Notes: a model not told the origin generated them from the letters alone. A stretch of 64,000 nucleotides of DNA from Chionoecetes opilio (GCA_016584305.1 JACEEZ010001127.1:44291-108290), one strand, 5' to 3'. Counted from the stretch's first letter, positions 11,180-24,082 are shown. Program-made: numbers and translations.

Positions 11180-12460
11180 GTTTGGTTTAGTATCATGATA
11201 TCAAGAAAAAGTGAAAATGATCAATTCATTTATGGCAGTGCAAAGAGGAGCAAGGTTTGCGGGGTGATCCGGGAGGGGCGGGGCGGGCAAACCCCCGGGC
11301 CCCACACCTGTTAAAAAGAAAAATTATTTCCGACAAGAGTGCGAGATTCATTATATACACATCAAAACTATTCAGGAAAACTTAAGTTTCGGACTCGAAA
11401 TCGGTGAAAGTCCACTACCGAAATTTTACCCCGTCCGTACCCGACAATGTACTAACGATCCAATAACTGCATATTTTCCTATCATCAACCACCGTTTAAC
11501 CAATTATTAACCAATTTCCTCCTATTATTTACAAGTTTCCCTGTCCCAGAGTTAAATGTTCTCGCCGGTTTGCTTGAGTGTTCCGTTACACGTGTTTTCT
11601 TTGGATGTCTTATTTTTACAGAAAGGGGAACATATCTAAACTAGAAATTTACGCTACAAACATATTTAATATGAGGGTTCTTACCTAATCAAAACCCATG
11701 TTCTATCTCATCCCGACTCCATTATCCTAGCTAATCAACTAACTAGGATACTTATCGGTGGATAGTAGGGTTGAATTACGTAGGCTTGATCAATACTGCA
11801 AGTCCTTGTGATCCGATGTGGTCGCGCGTGATCAGGGCCGCCCGTGAATGACAAGCGGAGGTGGAAGCGTTATTGTGGGCGTCAAGTGGGTTTTCACACC
11901 CTGTTATCCATGACGCACGGCTATCATCAGTGTGTTGATTTATAACAGTCCTATTGGTTTTACACTACATGTACAATTAAAGTATGTACAAATCTCTTTA
12001 TACAAGCACGTATATATTAGTAAGAGATGTTATTAAGGCGAGGGTCTGGCGTGTACTGATAGTTTATTAGATGTTACTATCACGAATGGCTGGAGTGTAC
12101 TGATTCTCCGAGAGTGGGCAGCTGGTGACGGCCACCACAAATTACACGGGGACCACCTCAATTGGTGCAAATTTAAATGACGGCGACCAATAGCCAGTGC
12201 TAATTATATAAGGTGCAAATGGTTAATAGCACTGAGAATATAAATTTATCCTATCCCAGTACTAATCATTTACTTAAATTACCTTAATATTACCCATTAC
12301 CATTATAATTATATATATACATTCCTATACGCACCCTCCTATGACGAGCGGAAAATACCTCTCACAAGGGGGGGGGGGGGGGGATCAAACCACCACTCTA
12401 CCAATTATGAAAGGGTGGTTTATGGATAATTTCCACACTGGGGGCCGGCGAAAACTGAAG
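11180..12460. other. No gene recognised
   Basis: Ordinary-looking AT-rich DNA with a poly-G run at about 12369-12383. No similarity that I recognise. Confidence 0.4.
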
Positions 12461-12467
12461 TTCTGCT

Positions 12468-12928
12468 TCATGTGACATCACCCCAGGCCACATAGCGCCG
12501 GAACATTTGATTAGTGGTTTCGGCACTTTGGTCTTTAGCTATTTTAAAATTAACAGCTCTGATAGAGGTACCAGTGAATATACTGACATATACTTGATCG
12601 GGGGGAGAGTTATCTCCTGATGTTATAGTATCCCCAGTATAGTCATCACCATTGACCTCAAATGGTTTTAGGAGCTCATTATCAGCGGGAAGTTCAGGGG
12701 GACCTAGATAGGAGACTAGTCTACACTCAGATCTATTAAATTTAATGAGATATTTGAGGTAATATTTGACTGCCTGTCTACCATGATTTATCCAAAAATT
12801 CACCTGATATCGGATAATATGTAGCCATTCGCCATGTAATGAGTTCCTATGATATTCTTCACCAAACAATTTTAGTAAGATGATGGCGTTTGGGAAATTA
12901 GTATGGGATGGCAGGTGGTATTTAGAAG
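12468..12928 (-). CDS. Hypothetical open frame, about 153 codons stop to stop
   Basis: The minus-strand frame is open from a stop near 12930 to a stop at 12468. It has no ATG at its upstream part; a TTG sits at 12869. Its composition is protein-like and not repeat-biased. Segments include HTNFPNAIILLKLFGEEYHR, NFWINHGRQAVKYYLKYLIK and LGPPELPADNELLKPFEVNG. I recognise no family. It could be an exon or a fragment of a mobile element or endogenous viral gene. No splice sites or neighbours support a gene model, so I rate it low. Confidence 0.3.
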
Positions 12929-12929
12929 A

Positions 12930-13662
12930 TCAGCTTGAAAATTCGACCTCGAACACCTAATTAGCCCCATGATCAAGGTACAGACCTAATAATTGGTCAA
13001 TTGTGTTCCTATGGGGGCTGGCTGGGACAATAGATGATATTCTCACGAAATACCTGCTTCTGATTGTTCTGATCCAAAACTTCAAAGGATCAGAGCGATC
13101 CCTTTCAAGGATTTGAAGACTAAATAGTAACAAAGTAAAATGATGAGGTTCTTACGACGAAAGGTGGAATGAGAACGCAGTTCAGTGATTGCCCTTCTGT
13201 GTTTAGGGCAAAAATAATGTCGCCTCAGTATATATTTGAATGAAGTGAGTGATAGAGATAGGTATGGATTATTCATGATTGTCTGACGATTGACCATTAA
13301 AATGTAGTTGAAGTGAACGTAAAACAAACGTGCATTCAAGAAGCGGCACAAATATTCAAAATGTAATTGTATAGTTAGTTGAAGACACCCTGTAGACGTC
13401 TTATGTTTAAGAAAGTATTAACTATAATTAATTACTTTGCGTAGGTGTTTAGCTTGGCGGACATAAGAAATTGGCATCTGGCCCGCTGAAAGCATACTTA
13501 CCTGCACAGGAGATACCGCGATCCTGAAGCGCGTTTTCCCCAGGGCGAGCCCCACCATTGCACTCCGGCCGGTGCTGACCCTTGCGATTAACCCCAAATG
13601 TCGGTTAACCTCGAGTGTGAAATTTTTTGTTAGCGGGGGATTGCGTTCGCGCATCCCCCTTA
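12930..13662. other. No gene recognised
   Basis: Short open frames only, ending at the target duplication of the next element. Confidence 0.35.
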
Positions 13663-13699
13663 TAATCTGGTTAGTGATGTGCGTCTATTAAGAAAATAA

Positions 13700-13835
13700 C
13701 CGGTATTGCACGATACCGGTGCCCGGAAACAATACCGATACCGGAAATAACGGTAAAAAATTAAGATACCGGTTATACCGATACCGGACCCTAATACCGG
13801 TATTTACCGGTTATCGGTATTGTTTTTTTTGGTGT
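13700..13835 (+). repeat. ACCGGTAT subterminal motif cluster
   Basis: Repeated 'taccggtatt', 'gataccggt' and 'taccgataccgg' in the left subterminal region of the hAT-like element, mirrored at the right end. Such clusters in hAT elements commonly serve as transposase-binding sites; that role is inferred here. Confidence 0.7.
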
Positions 13836-13981
13836 TTTTTTACATGTCCATTCCAAGACACAATTATTAACCCCTACAGCATCGCCCCCGACGCCCTTAA
13901 ATACAGTTTTCTATAGCGTAGGCCATTCTTTATTACAGGTATGAACCCCTGACGTATAGGCATCGCTAAAGGTAAGGTAAA

Positions 13982-14180
13982 GATGGGAGCCAGAAGCTTA
14001 GCGCGCGTGGCATGCGGTGCTCATCTCCGGGCATTAGCCCGTTACAGCCTATGGTGGGTGAGAAACCCATATAATTATCCGAGACACTCCGCTGTAATTT
14101 ATACATTTGAATCCCGGGTTAACATCCAGGACAGCATAGATTCCCGTAACACCGTTTTCTGTGACGTCGGCCAAACAACA
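13982..14180 (+). repeat. SINE body fragment
   Basis: 'gatgggagccagaagctta', 'gcatgcggtgctcatctcc' and 'ggtgggtgagaaaccc' match the repeats at 50640-50775 and 9060-9190. It is degenerate at its right part. Confidence 0.5.
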
Positions 14181-14467
14181 GTTGTAAGGGGAGACCATTA
14201 AACTAGTTTGAATAAGTTTAGTCGTATCGACGCAGGCTGAGATGGATTAGCCGCTGAACAGGACAGCTCTCCACAGATACCCCTCGAGAGGGTCGTAGTG
14301 CTGGTCTGCCTAGTGCTATGTCTACAATGGACCAAGGACAGGACCTATAAAGGCACAGGAAAATACTGAAGAACCAAGAACTGGCAGAAAATGTGTCATA
14401 AACCACCTACCAAAAAAATGCCCAACAAGATAGCTCCACCCAACACAATGGCATATCAAGAAAAGGA

Positions 14468-14652
14468 GCAAGGATGTTCAATCAACTCCACCCGAAGAAT
14501 ATAAGAAACCATCTGGGAGTAAAGACCAGAAAAATTCAAGAGGGAACTGGACAAATTTCCTAGCCGGTCTCCCAGATCAACCGGGAGTGCCACCTATACA
14601 GCACTACGCCAACACAAGAAACTCTATAACCGTCCCAGCTGGAGTACCAGCG
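14468..14652 (+). pseudogene. C-terminal tail of a LINE ORF2 protein
   Basis: Across two frames the plus strand reads ARMFNQLHPKNIRNHLGVKT, then KFKRELDKF, then LPDQPGVPPIQHYANTRNSI, ending at a stop. This matches the tail after the reverse transcriptase of many non-LTR elements ('FN-LP--IRN-TGV-T--FK--LD-FL---PD-P'). At least two indels break it. The clade is not determined. Confidence 0.5.
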
Positions 14653-15484
14653 AAAAAGTGAAGGGCTGGAAGCACCACCGCGTGGCCTTGCCTCACAATC
14701 CAAACGAGGGAGCAACGCTCCTTGAGCACGAAGCGCTTCAAGGTAAATTCGCAACGAGGGTCAGCCAAGTCTCCCGTGACGGTCAAGAAGCGCTTAAACG
14801 GTTCACATTCAAGGTAAACAAACATCTCATTACAGTTAAGTAGTCAGGGACAACTTGAGTTTTTTCTGTCGACGACAGACCGGTGTGTGGCGTTAATAGT
14901 ACATTTCTACATAGACAGGATTATTGTCACCGAGACACAGTTAGAAGGGGCTATCGGAGTGTCTCGCTCTCATGGCTGCATGTCTATGTCTTCATCTGTC
15001 ATAGTGAGGGTTATAAATGCAATTTATCTCTACCAACTATGTGAGACCAAAAATCTACAAAAGTGGCTACCAAAATTAAAGGTCGCCATCTAGTGTTTAT
15101 TTACTGTGGTCGTACCGCGTCGTCGTCGCCGAAAAAAAAAAACGCGTTGTGAAATTGAAACCGTATATACTTGCAGATACAAAGCATAAAACAACGTAAT
15201 AACCAGGTAAGATTATAGTCATATAATATAAAACTACTGTGTATATCTTCAGTGACACATAAAATTCAGGATATATCAATTTTATGAGAGTAGGTTAACA
15301 AAAATCGCAGATAAATCGTAGGTGGTAAGCGGGCTTGGTGCCATGTCGATTGAGCCATTTGAAGGGGGAATTTGGGCTAAAAAACACTTAGGAGTATTAG
15401 ATTCAGGAAAAAACTCTGTGTGATATACGTCTGCCGCATTCAAAACTCAGTAGGACTCATGGACGTGTGTGTGCGTGTGTGAGT

Positions 15485-15640
15485 GGTTGGAATCACACAT
15501 AACACAAAGGGTCTGGAATCACACGGAAACACAAAGGGTGGCGAATCTACAGGAAACACAAAGGGTGGATCCCACTGGAAACACAAGGGCATGGAATCAC
15601 ACGGACCATAAAGGGTGGGAATAACACGGAAAGTGGTCTA
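15485..15640 (+). repeat. About 28-bp minisatellite
   Basis: Five or six units of 'acacaaagggt(ct)ggaatcacacggaa', such as 'ggaatcacacggaaacacaa', with drift. Confidence 0.75.
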
Positions 15641-15649
15641 CCCGAGGCA

Positions 15650-16530
15650 CCTTGACCAGTGACCAACGACAGCCAACAACACGGATTAGAGTTGCAATAC
15701 ATGTTGTCTAAACATATTACTACTACTACAAAACATCAATACGTGGGTCCGTTAGGGCCCACAAGCACTTGTTAGTATGAGAATGAACATGTTTATTAAA
15801 CGAAGGAAAATAAACAAAATAACATTTGATTCAATAATTGCTTTAACATAGTATTTTTTGACATAGTGTCATTGATATTCCTGAGAAACAGTATCGAGAA
15901 TATAGCAAGAGCCGGGCTGTATTTGAAACATTGGTATTAAAAATCTATTATAAATCACACATTAATCTTCTGTATGTAATAAAGTAATTAATACTTTACT
16001 GGCAGTATTAAATACATTGTATATACATTAAAAATGTAAATACTTTTTTTATTCTATTTCTTTATTTTTTTAAAGTTAAGTAGGCAATAAACCCGGCCCA
16101 ACCTATCTAGTGGTAATCCAGGTTACAGTGAACGTGTCTCAACTTGTAGGAAATTTCCTTATTTAAGGAAAATTTTAGGCATGCAAGGAAACTTCTAAAG
16201 GAAACGCAAAATCTAGGAAACACTTAAGGGGAAAAAAAAAAAAAAAAGTCAGGACATATCTAGAGGTATGAGATTAGATGAAATAGCCAGGTTGAGATGA
16301 TATAAAGAGTTTGAAAATTTAGATTCATTAATTTTTGTACTACTAGATTTTAGAAGTAAATAAGTGAATACTTTCGAAACTTGATTTCATGTATGGCATT
16401 TAAAAATTTGTGTATCTAAAATGTATTTTGAATACAATTAAGTTATTAGTATTATAAACAGATCGTAAATGTATTAGTTATTTACATACATTTCTTCCCA
16501 TGTATTTAGTATTAAATTACAGTTACAAGT
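15650..16530. other. AT-rich interval without genes
   Basis: Includes 'gtatttaaatacat'-like text near 16000-16060 and 16400-16510 that resembles the hAT MITE at 6926-7567, but I could not define ends. Confidence 0.35.
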
Positions 16531-16531
16531 A

Positions 16532-17605
16532 CAGTAAAAACCCTTATAACTCGGCACGATAGGGGCTTCTGACCCTTCGAGTTATTCAATATGCCGACTT
16601 AGCAAATGGCCCTCCACGATATAGGTGTAAAAAAAAAAAAAAAAAAAAAAAAAATAATAATAATTCATAATAAAAAAAAAAAGGAAATACAGTAAAAGCC
16701 TTATAAACTGGGTGCCCGATAGGGGGCTCTGGCGATTGCTCTAGTTATTCAATGTGCCGAGTTTGCAAATGTCCTCTGATATGGGTAATAAAATATAAAA
16801 AAAAACAAAAAAAAAACACCGGTACTACTGTAAAAAATACAAAAACACAATTACAATGAACGGGGTAGCAGCAGGCACGTAATCCAAGGAGAGGGGAGCC
16901 TTGTTGTAACATGTAGAAGACGTTAGGGGCACTCGGAGCATTGTAACAATGATACATTTTTTAAAGTGATTAGGATTCTTCTAGTGACGCCTGTGAATTG
17001 AGCTCATGCCACCCACTGTGGTCCTCCCATGCACTGGCAGTCGAAGGTAGAGTTCATGGACCAGGGCATAGTGTTGCAGTAATTAGTGCTCAAGTGATGT
17101 ACAAACAAAAAAAATTAAGCCCCCGTGTTACAGGTACAGCACTGTAGACCTAATTAACAGTGTACAGAGTTGTGATTATAAAATGTTAATCACTTTATAA
17201 TCACAAATCTTGTACGTATTGTATACAGTGCTGTACTGTACACATTAATTTTACATCACTTGAGCACTTTAATTACTGCCCACACTATGGCCATGTCCAT
17301 GAACTCTACCTTTTCGACTGCCCACGTTGGACATGGGAGCGGACACAAGTGGGTGGCCATGAGCCTCAAATCACAGGCCTCGTCACTAGAAGAATCTGCC
17401 TGCGCCATACCACCATTGGGCTGAGAGGCCAACATACAGCCCCGAGTGCAGCCTCCAGGGCCATCCAACTCCACCTCCATCCCACCCCTGTAGCTCACTG
17501 CCTACACGCGCATAGCATAGGGAAAAGAAAAAAATAAACTTGCCTTTGTCATGCGAGTTATATTCAAATCCGAGTATACAGTACGCAGTTATAAGGGTTT
17601 TACTG
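16532..17605. mobile_element. pogo/Tigger-like element with TA duplication
   Basis: It starts CAGTAAAAACCCTTATAACT and ends in the inverse, agttataagggttttactg. TA flanks both sides (16530-16531 and 17606-17607). This is the form of pogo/Tigger members of the Tc1/mariner superfamily. A second left-end-like copy lies at about 16690. The interior contains poly-A, a SINE fragment and no recognisable transposase. Confidence 0.65.
16983..17075 (-). repeat. SINE fragment
   Basis: 'agtgacgcctgtgaattgag', 'gctcatgccacccactgtgg' and 'gaaggtagagttcatgg' match the body of the SINE at 45373-45690. Confidence 0.5.
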
Positions 17606-18540
17606 TAAATAGCATTAGCAAGACATAGAAATGTAGTTTAATTACCAAACACACATCGCGCTGCTCTTGAGCTCATGAAAATGGCATATCAATATTGTGC
17701 CGGCGACAACGATTTCGCTTTATGAATGGCGATAGATTCAGCGGATACAACGCGTTCTGAGGGTGACGAAGACCCACATCACTGTCAGGTTTTGAATGCG
17801 AGCCGAGACAGCGTAGGGAAAGTTCTGTCCCGGTCCGACAGGAACTTGAGCGGCAACTTTGTACGCTCCTCCTGGTGGCAGAGCGTCAGGTAGAGCTTGA
17901 GCGCCGGGTGAGCTCTGTTGAGGTTGTGGCATTTCCCTCGTGTTTCGACCGTCTCGACATGCGTCGTGTAAGTCCCCAAAAACGGCACATCTTTGGACGG
18001 TGCCGAGAACGGGAGGACATCCTTGCAGTAGTTCTCTGCGGTAGTGCTATACTGCTCACCTCCGAAGTCATCTCTCTGTGAGAGCCACTGCAGGATGTTT
18101 CCGGCGTTGATGTGCCCCTAACAAAAAAAAAAAAATCATGAAATAATTTCCGAGAAAGAAAGTACACAACACATACGATATGAAATAGGTATTCAAAATA
18201 CTTACTGAACAAAAGGAGCAACTTGAAGCGAGGATTCAACACTGTCGTGATGCAAGAAGAGAAAGTATTCTAAAAATATGACGGAGCCAGTTGTCAATTC
18301 TGGCAAGCAGCTCGGCACTGAGTCAGTGAGGGGCACGACAGTCGCCTCACTGACGGAGGATCCCTCGGGCAACAGCAGTCCGAAGACAGTTCACCATGTG
18401 TAGAACCAATGCTGGCAGTGACATATTCTCACCAGAGATCTTCCTTGTGGCCTTATCAAAAGGGCCCAGCACCGCCACAAGAGATTGGCGAACAGCCCAG
18501 ATCCTCTGAAGAAAATCAAGCAAAAACAGTCTCAAATCAG

Positions 18541-18571
<31 letters not shown>

Positions 18572-18640
18572 GTGTGTGCGTGGGTGTGTGGTGTGTGTGT
18601 AATGCACCCAGGTCTTGTCCCACGTGTGTGTGTGTGTGAC
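18541..18640 (+). repeat. (TG)n microsatellite
   Basis: Two TG tracts separated by 'aatgcacccaggtcttgtcc'. The open frames here are artefacts. Confidence 0.9.
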
Positions 18641-19984
18641 ACACAACCTTGCAATTTTTCAGTTAAATAAACACTAGATGGCGACTTCACGTTGGTAGCC
18701 ACTTGTAGAATTTTTGTCATTTGTCATTATAGCCCTACTATGACACAGCTGAAGACACAAAATGACACAGACTCTCCAGATAGCCTCTTCTAACTGTCCT
18801 GAAATACTGTATGTAGAAATGTAACTATAACGGCCACACACGGCTGTCACGAAAAAGGTTGACCCTGGCGACTGACTGTTATTACGGTAGTTGGGTACAT
18901 TAAAACCCTCAAACTCTAAAAATGTTTACGAATTCACGCTACTAAAATATGTACGTGCGGTAAAAAGGAAGGTAGAAGCACAGTGGTTCCAAACTTCTTT
19001 CTGTCGTTTTTCCCCCTTCAACCAGTCTCAACATCCGGAATTCAAAACCTTCAAGTTTCATGTGAAAATAAGTAGCCAAAACACAAAAGTGCTTGCTGAT
19101 AACAACAAGTATATCAGACACTATCTTCTACTGCTATATCTATATAACGTGAAGATAAGTCCAATGAGCCGCTTCTAAGACAGATTTTATTCTGTCCGAC
19201 TAAATGCTAGCAAATTAGATGTACCTCAGGATAAATTTCCCCAAGAATCCGAAATTTCCACCCAGGGGAAATTCCCAGTTTCGGGAACTTGTTTTTAGAG
19301 TATACAACCATGGATGGCTTTGAAAAAAGATATAAAAATGTAAAACCGTAAAAAAAAAAAAAAAATTGGCACTGCATCTGGTTTATTTATCAAATTCTCT
19401 ACTTACCGTATAGCCATATTGTCCAATTGTATAATTGTGGGACGCTAGCAGGCACTGTCTGTTCCTCCAACTTTCCAGTGGAGGGACGCTGTGTGTGTAG
19501 CTGAACGACGCCAATGCACCGTTTGCCAGAGTACGTTGGTCGAAAACTAACGCGTATAATACGGGCTGATACCAGTCTGAAATAGGTATAAATAAGCTCG
19601 GCCAATGATTGACGCGCTTCTGATTCTGACGTTCTGAGCCAATGAGCGCTACGCTACCATTGCGTGTTTCGGAAAATCCCGGTCAATTGCGACAAAAAAA
19701 CACACTACCGAAATCCAAAATACCGGACCAAATAATATACGATACCGGTATACCGATGTCCACCAATACCGATACGGTATACCGAAAACTCAAAATTACC
19801 GTTAATACCGGTAACTACCGGAGTAAAATACCGGTTATTCGGTATACCGAAAAAAGGTGCACATCCCTATAATCTGGTTCATACTACATGCGGAAGGTTG
19901 AGTCCTATAGTAATGTGGCATGCTAGTGCCTTTACCGTACATTAAATATTCAGAGTAATGACGGTGCCTGTTCTCATAGACACT

Positions 19985-21320
19985 CAATCAATCTTGGGGG
20001 CATACGCCCGGGGGCGCGCGTCGCCTCGCCCACCCCTACGACGCCACTCCGGGGGTCCCATGCAGGCTCCCTTCCCATACCAAAAAGCTCCTCGACAAGA
20101 AGTTCAACTTGCCCCAGCTACGCGCATTGTGAGCGCCCCCTTGTTCTCTTCCACGCCAGATTGTCTCTCTCAGATAAACCATGGAAGGGATCGGTTTCAG
20201 GGTAGCGTCGCCACTTGCCCATCTTGCCCGAAGTTGGCGCTGACGGACTATGCAGCGTAATAGGCCTCGATTCAGTCGATGGTGCAATTCCGTGATTGAC
20301 ACGCAATCATGCCAGGCCAATACCCCAGATTTCTTCGCAGACACTTATTACCAAAGGCATGATTCGTCTCTTAAAGTCGCTATTTAGTGTTCCATGTCGC
20401 ACAACCATAGAGTAAGGGACAGGGTCACAACGCGGATTGGAAGATCCGGATCTTTGTCCTCCTGACGGGTACGAACAACGCCAAATAACTAATGCTGAAC
20501 GAGGTCCATAACATCGTGGGCTATGCCAATCGCCGAAGACTCTTGACGTGGACCCGCCGTCATAATGAAAATGCGCTACCAAGGTATGTAAAAACTTTCA
20601 AGATATCAATTGTCCCGCCGCAAGCATGAACAGACTTGATCACTGTTTCATCTAGTACAGTCTCCAAGTACCGGACCTGGTTTAAGGCCAGGAGACCTTT
20701 AAGTCCCAAAGCTTGCCTCATCGTGCAAGCGCCTCGAGAGCCATCACCAGGACCTCAGCGACTCAGCAAAAGAAACTGCATCATCGGCAAAAACAGGCAT
20801 CCAGTGATCTTGGTGTGCCGATGGATGCTCCACAACACTTTGATCTACAAATTTGCCCAATACCCAGATCCATACAAGTGTTGGAAAAGTGATGTGGGCA
20901 GGAGCACCTTGCCCACTCCTGTATTCACAGGAAAGAAAAACTGGATACACCTCCCCCACACTTCACAGCACTTTCAGTCCCAGAGTAACAGAACAGTCAT
21001 CAAACAAATAGGTCCTTGCAGGAATCCGCGAATTTCGCGAATTAGCAAACAGATCCCCAGAGCCTGCCATGTGACTCACGATGAACTTGAGTCAAAAGGC
21101 CTTCTTGAGATCCAACACATAGGCGGCAAGCATCCCCTGTCGAAAAACTCACGTCGGGGCTTCCACCAGGGACACGAAGCGGTAGGATACCGCGTCCGTT
21201 GTGACTTACCAGGCATGAACCCAAGACTGCGCATAACAGACGCGAAAACAGGACTGCTCATTAGACCAATCCACCTTAATATGTTGAAGATGTCAGATTG
21301 AAAACGGCTGGCGAACAAAC
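19985..21320 (-). pseudogene. Decayed RTE-type retrotransposon, 3' part
   Basis: On the minus strand it is collinear with the RTE insertion at 42024-43190. It has pieces equivalent to QSGF-PGKS (near 21240), DLKKAFDS (near 21100), FADDA (near 20780), LNSDFKRRI (near 20370) and the C-terminal basic region. Its 3' end at about 19985 is the reverse of 'gattgattgagtg', the short TGAT-type tail expected of RTE elements. Many frameshifts and gaps (for example the region after FADDA is rearranged near 20583-20740) make it dead. It extends a little further 5' than the 42-kb copy. Confidence 0.75.
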
Positions 21321-22320
21321 TCCAGCGTACACACCATTGTCAGTGTGGATGAGCAAGGTGATTGTGCTCTGTTAGAATGGCAGCTGTGATCAAAATTAAA
21401 CCGAGTCGCCTACATTTTTGGAAGAAATCAATTATCTACTGCTATGTATTGTCTTTTTCGTTTACAAATGTGTGTTGTTATTGTCCCCTTGAGCAGGGGG
21501 ATGGGGTGTGTATTGTGTTTAAAGTGCGTACCAGCTAACTCAAAGAGTGGGTAAATACACAAAACCAACAATTTTTTTTCTAATTCTACTGAGACCATTT
21601 ATTTTATTCATACTTAAACTTTCTCTTTCCTATGAGTTCGAAGCAGGTTAGGGTGTTTTGATGGGTTATCACTTCCAGTGCAGGCTAGGAAGCTCGCCCG
21701 TGTTACATTTGCACCTTTATTATTTGCGTGCGTCAGATTTATAAGTTTATTGATAATAGGCGTTTGCCAGATATTATATATTCCACCGTAGTACAAAAAA
21801 TGTTGGTAAGTGTTATTACTTTATAGATATTGATATGATGTCCGTAATTAATTAAAATTTAAATAAAGCCTGTATTACAGGATGTCCTGTAGGGTAAGCA
21901 TAAAGATCAAAGATAAATTTTTTTCTTTTTTTTTCATTTCATGTTTTTGTGTGAAATGTAGCTGTTTATTAGTTTTTATGCCAAACCTCATAGAGATCTC
22001 TACTCTACTCACTACTAGAGTAGAGTTACTTCTATGTCCATATACTATATTATATATATATTATATATTTATATATATATATGACCGTACTAATATATAT
22101 AGATATATATATATATATGAGATATAGTAGTTATGTAAAATAGGTTGGTAAGCTAAACTATAATTTGGTGATTAATCATCGAGATTATCATACATATGGA
22201 GTACTGATTTTCTACAGAAAATGTAACTTTTGTGATTTATTCCACCCTCATAGAGATCTCTATATCCGACTATACCTAGAAGTAGAGTACTCGATTGTCC
22301 ATATATAAATAATATATCAT

Positions 22321-22355
<35 letters not shown>

Positions 22356-23233
22356 TATTATATATATAGTTATTAAATATAGGTGGTAAGTAACTATAAT
22401 TGGTATTAATCATCCGAGATTATCATACATTAAAAAAATTTGAGTACTGATTCTGACCGAAAATGTAACTTTTGTGAGTTGAAATGTTTGAAAGCTAGTT
22501 CTTTGTTCTTATCTTGTTGGGTACTGTTGCCCATAGGCATGACATTTGTAATTGTAATAATTTACGACCGAAATATTTCCCCATGGATGTGAAATGGACT
22601 GATAAAAAAATATAGTCACGTTGAAATATTTCTGTTATAAATAACTGGCGACCATTACATGTTGTTGATATGGCGAGTGACACTCGTTACTTTTTATAAT
22701 ACGTTTGCATTTAGTTTATTCTGGAAATTCAAGATAATATGTATGTTTAAAAAAAGGCAAACTGGCATGGGTGTCTTTGCGTATAGAAAAGAGCGTCCCG
22801 TCCCGTAGGCAGCTTGCAGAATGGGTGCAGAGCAGATGTTAGGGATCGTTCAGGGATTTGTGAAGAGATGTAACTGAAGGAGGCCATAACAGTGCACCAA
22901 TTTAGGCAATGAGGTAGGAAGGTAAAAGATGTAGGATATACACAGGGGTCTGTCCTATACATCCTCTTTATTGTGAAAACCATTAGGCAAACCTTTGACC
23001 AACTTCTTTGTTTTTGCATTTGAGGATCAAATTTTAGCTAGATTATAGACATGACAGAAGCGAGTAGCCTTGTTAGGTATTGATTTAAGCCATGAAATTG
23101 AAAACAATATAAAAAACCATCGTGAATTTCATCAGCAATTCTTGTCAATGAATAAAATGTCCGTTATTGAAGTTTAGCAGCATAGGAACTTACCTAAGTG
23201 AGGGTTTAGTGGAGAGGATTCTGCGTCCCGGTG
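21320..23233 (+). repeat. U2 upstream flank, copy 1
   Basis: Collinear with about 48380-50061. Shared phrases include 'tttacaaatgtgtgttgtta', 'gagttcgaagcaggtt', 'cgtttgccagagat' type text, 'gcagagcagatgttagggat' and 'ctttgacc..cttctttg'. This copy has an extra internal tandem duplication of the segment starting 'cctcatagagatctct' (about 21990 and 22248), each followed by a TA tract. No protein gene is visible. Confidence 0.75.
22040..22380 (+). repeat. (TA)n tracts
   Basis: Two TA-rich tracts, near 22046-22120 and 22315-22375, one per duplicated segment. The copy-2 flank has one longer tract at 49118-49210. Confidence 0.85.
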
Positions 23234-24082
23234 TCGTGTGGGCAAGTGTCCGGTTATACAAAGTAAAACTATTGTAAAATATAAATAGTAAATAACTATT
23301 ATTGCATCAATATGTATTGACCAAGAAAATTTTGAAAGTCCTATATATCTTTACATATATATTTGTGAGATATTTAATGATATTGTGCTTTTGAAATAAT
23401 AGTTTAAGACAAATCCTGTACACCATAAAACCAATAAAATAGTAAGGACCATTAATAATTCTGCCAAATATTATTAAACTCACAGTCCACACGCCCCACG
23501 CGACCTTCCCGTAGCCTGACGGATTTACCCTCACTCACTGCGGGCTGGATGCCCGCGTCTGTACTGTTTTGCTCCTGCATATGCAGTTCTGTACATGCTT
23601 GGATTGGTGTGTGTGTCCTGTATGCTTAGTCTGACAATAAACCCGGTACAAATCAAAGTGGGAAGTGTGTTATGAGAATGTCTGTGTACTAACAGAGAGG
23701 GAAAACGGGAGTTGAGGGGAGTAACTATAATTTGACAGAATATTCTTGAACTAACCCTCATTGTGATCCTCCCCCACACAAGCTACCATAATTAAGTAAA
23801 CCTAAACTTAACCTAACTAACTTAACGTTTTTCTAACCTTACCTAACCTAGCGGTCTGCCGAAAAGGGAGAGTTACTATAATTAAAGTAAACCTAAACCT
23901 GACCTAACTTAACGTTTTTTTCTAACTTTACCTAACCTAGCGGTCTGCAGAAAGGAGAGAGCGCGAGGACATGCCTTTGTTCAAGTCAAAATTAGTAATT
24001 ACTCCCCTCAACTCCCGTTTTCTTTGCCTTTGTTTAGTAAACAGACATTCCCTCATACACAGACACTTGCCCACACACGACA
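23234..24082. mobile_element. Inverted-repeat insertion just upstream of U2 copy 1
   Basis: The ends are tcgtgtgggcaagtgtc and the inverse gacacttgcccacacacga. The hexamer ccggtg is present once at the empty site (50059 region) and on both sides here (23228-23233 and 24083-24088). The element ends are themselves palindromic with this hexamer, so the true duplication length is uncertain. The family is the same as the 602-bp palindrome at 60798-61399; shared text is 'gaaaacgggagttgagggg'. The interior right half holds CCTAA-type repeats at about 23790-23940. Confidence 0.65.

Larger units (their letters stand above)
14845..18867. mobile_element. Inverted-repeat pair nested in the hAT-like element
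   Basis: About 14845-15105 and 18662-18867 are inverse copies. Shared phrases are 'cgccatctagtgtttattta', 'gtacatttctacata' and 'acagttagaaggggctatc'; outer ends are caggga and accctg. The interior holds a minisatellite, a pogo-like element and other DNA. No target duplication was found, so these may be two opposed solo copies. Confidence 0.45.
13671..19869. mobile_element. hAT-like element, 6.2 kb, 'TAGGGATGTGC' type
   Basis: The left end is ttagtgatgtgcg and the right end gtgcacatcccta. The 8-bp duplication taatctgg lies at 13663-13670 and 19870-19877. Both subterminal regions (about 13700-13830 and 19680-19860) are packed with accggtat and ggtataccg motifs. A second element with the same end organisation lies at 50335-55330. 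Internally it carries LINE, SINE, pogo-like and other inserts and no recognisable transposase, so it is non-autonomous in its present form. Confidence 0.7.

Noticed and set aside
10365..11190. Several open frames of 64-206 codons with FEVHFF or FEKNAL repeats
   Set aside because: They exist on both strands and all frames because the 18-bp unit array lacks stops; not a protein family.
19642..19872. Open frames in the ACCGGTAT clusters (also 13719, 50367, 55107)
   Set aside because: Motif-cluster translations at transposon ends.
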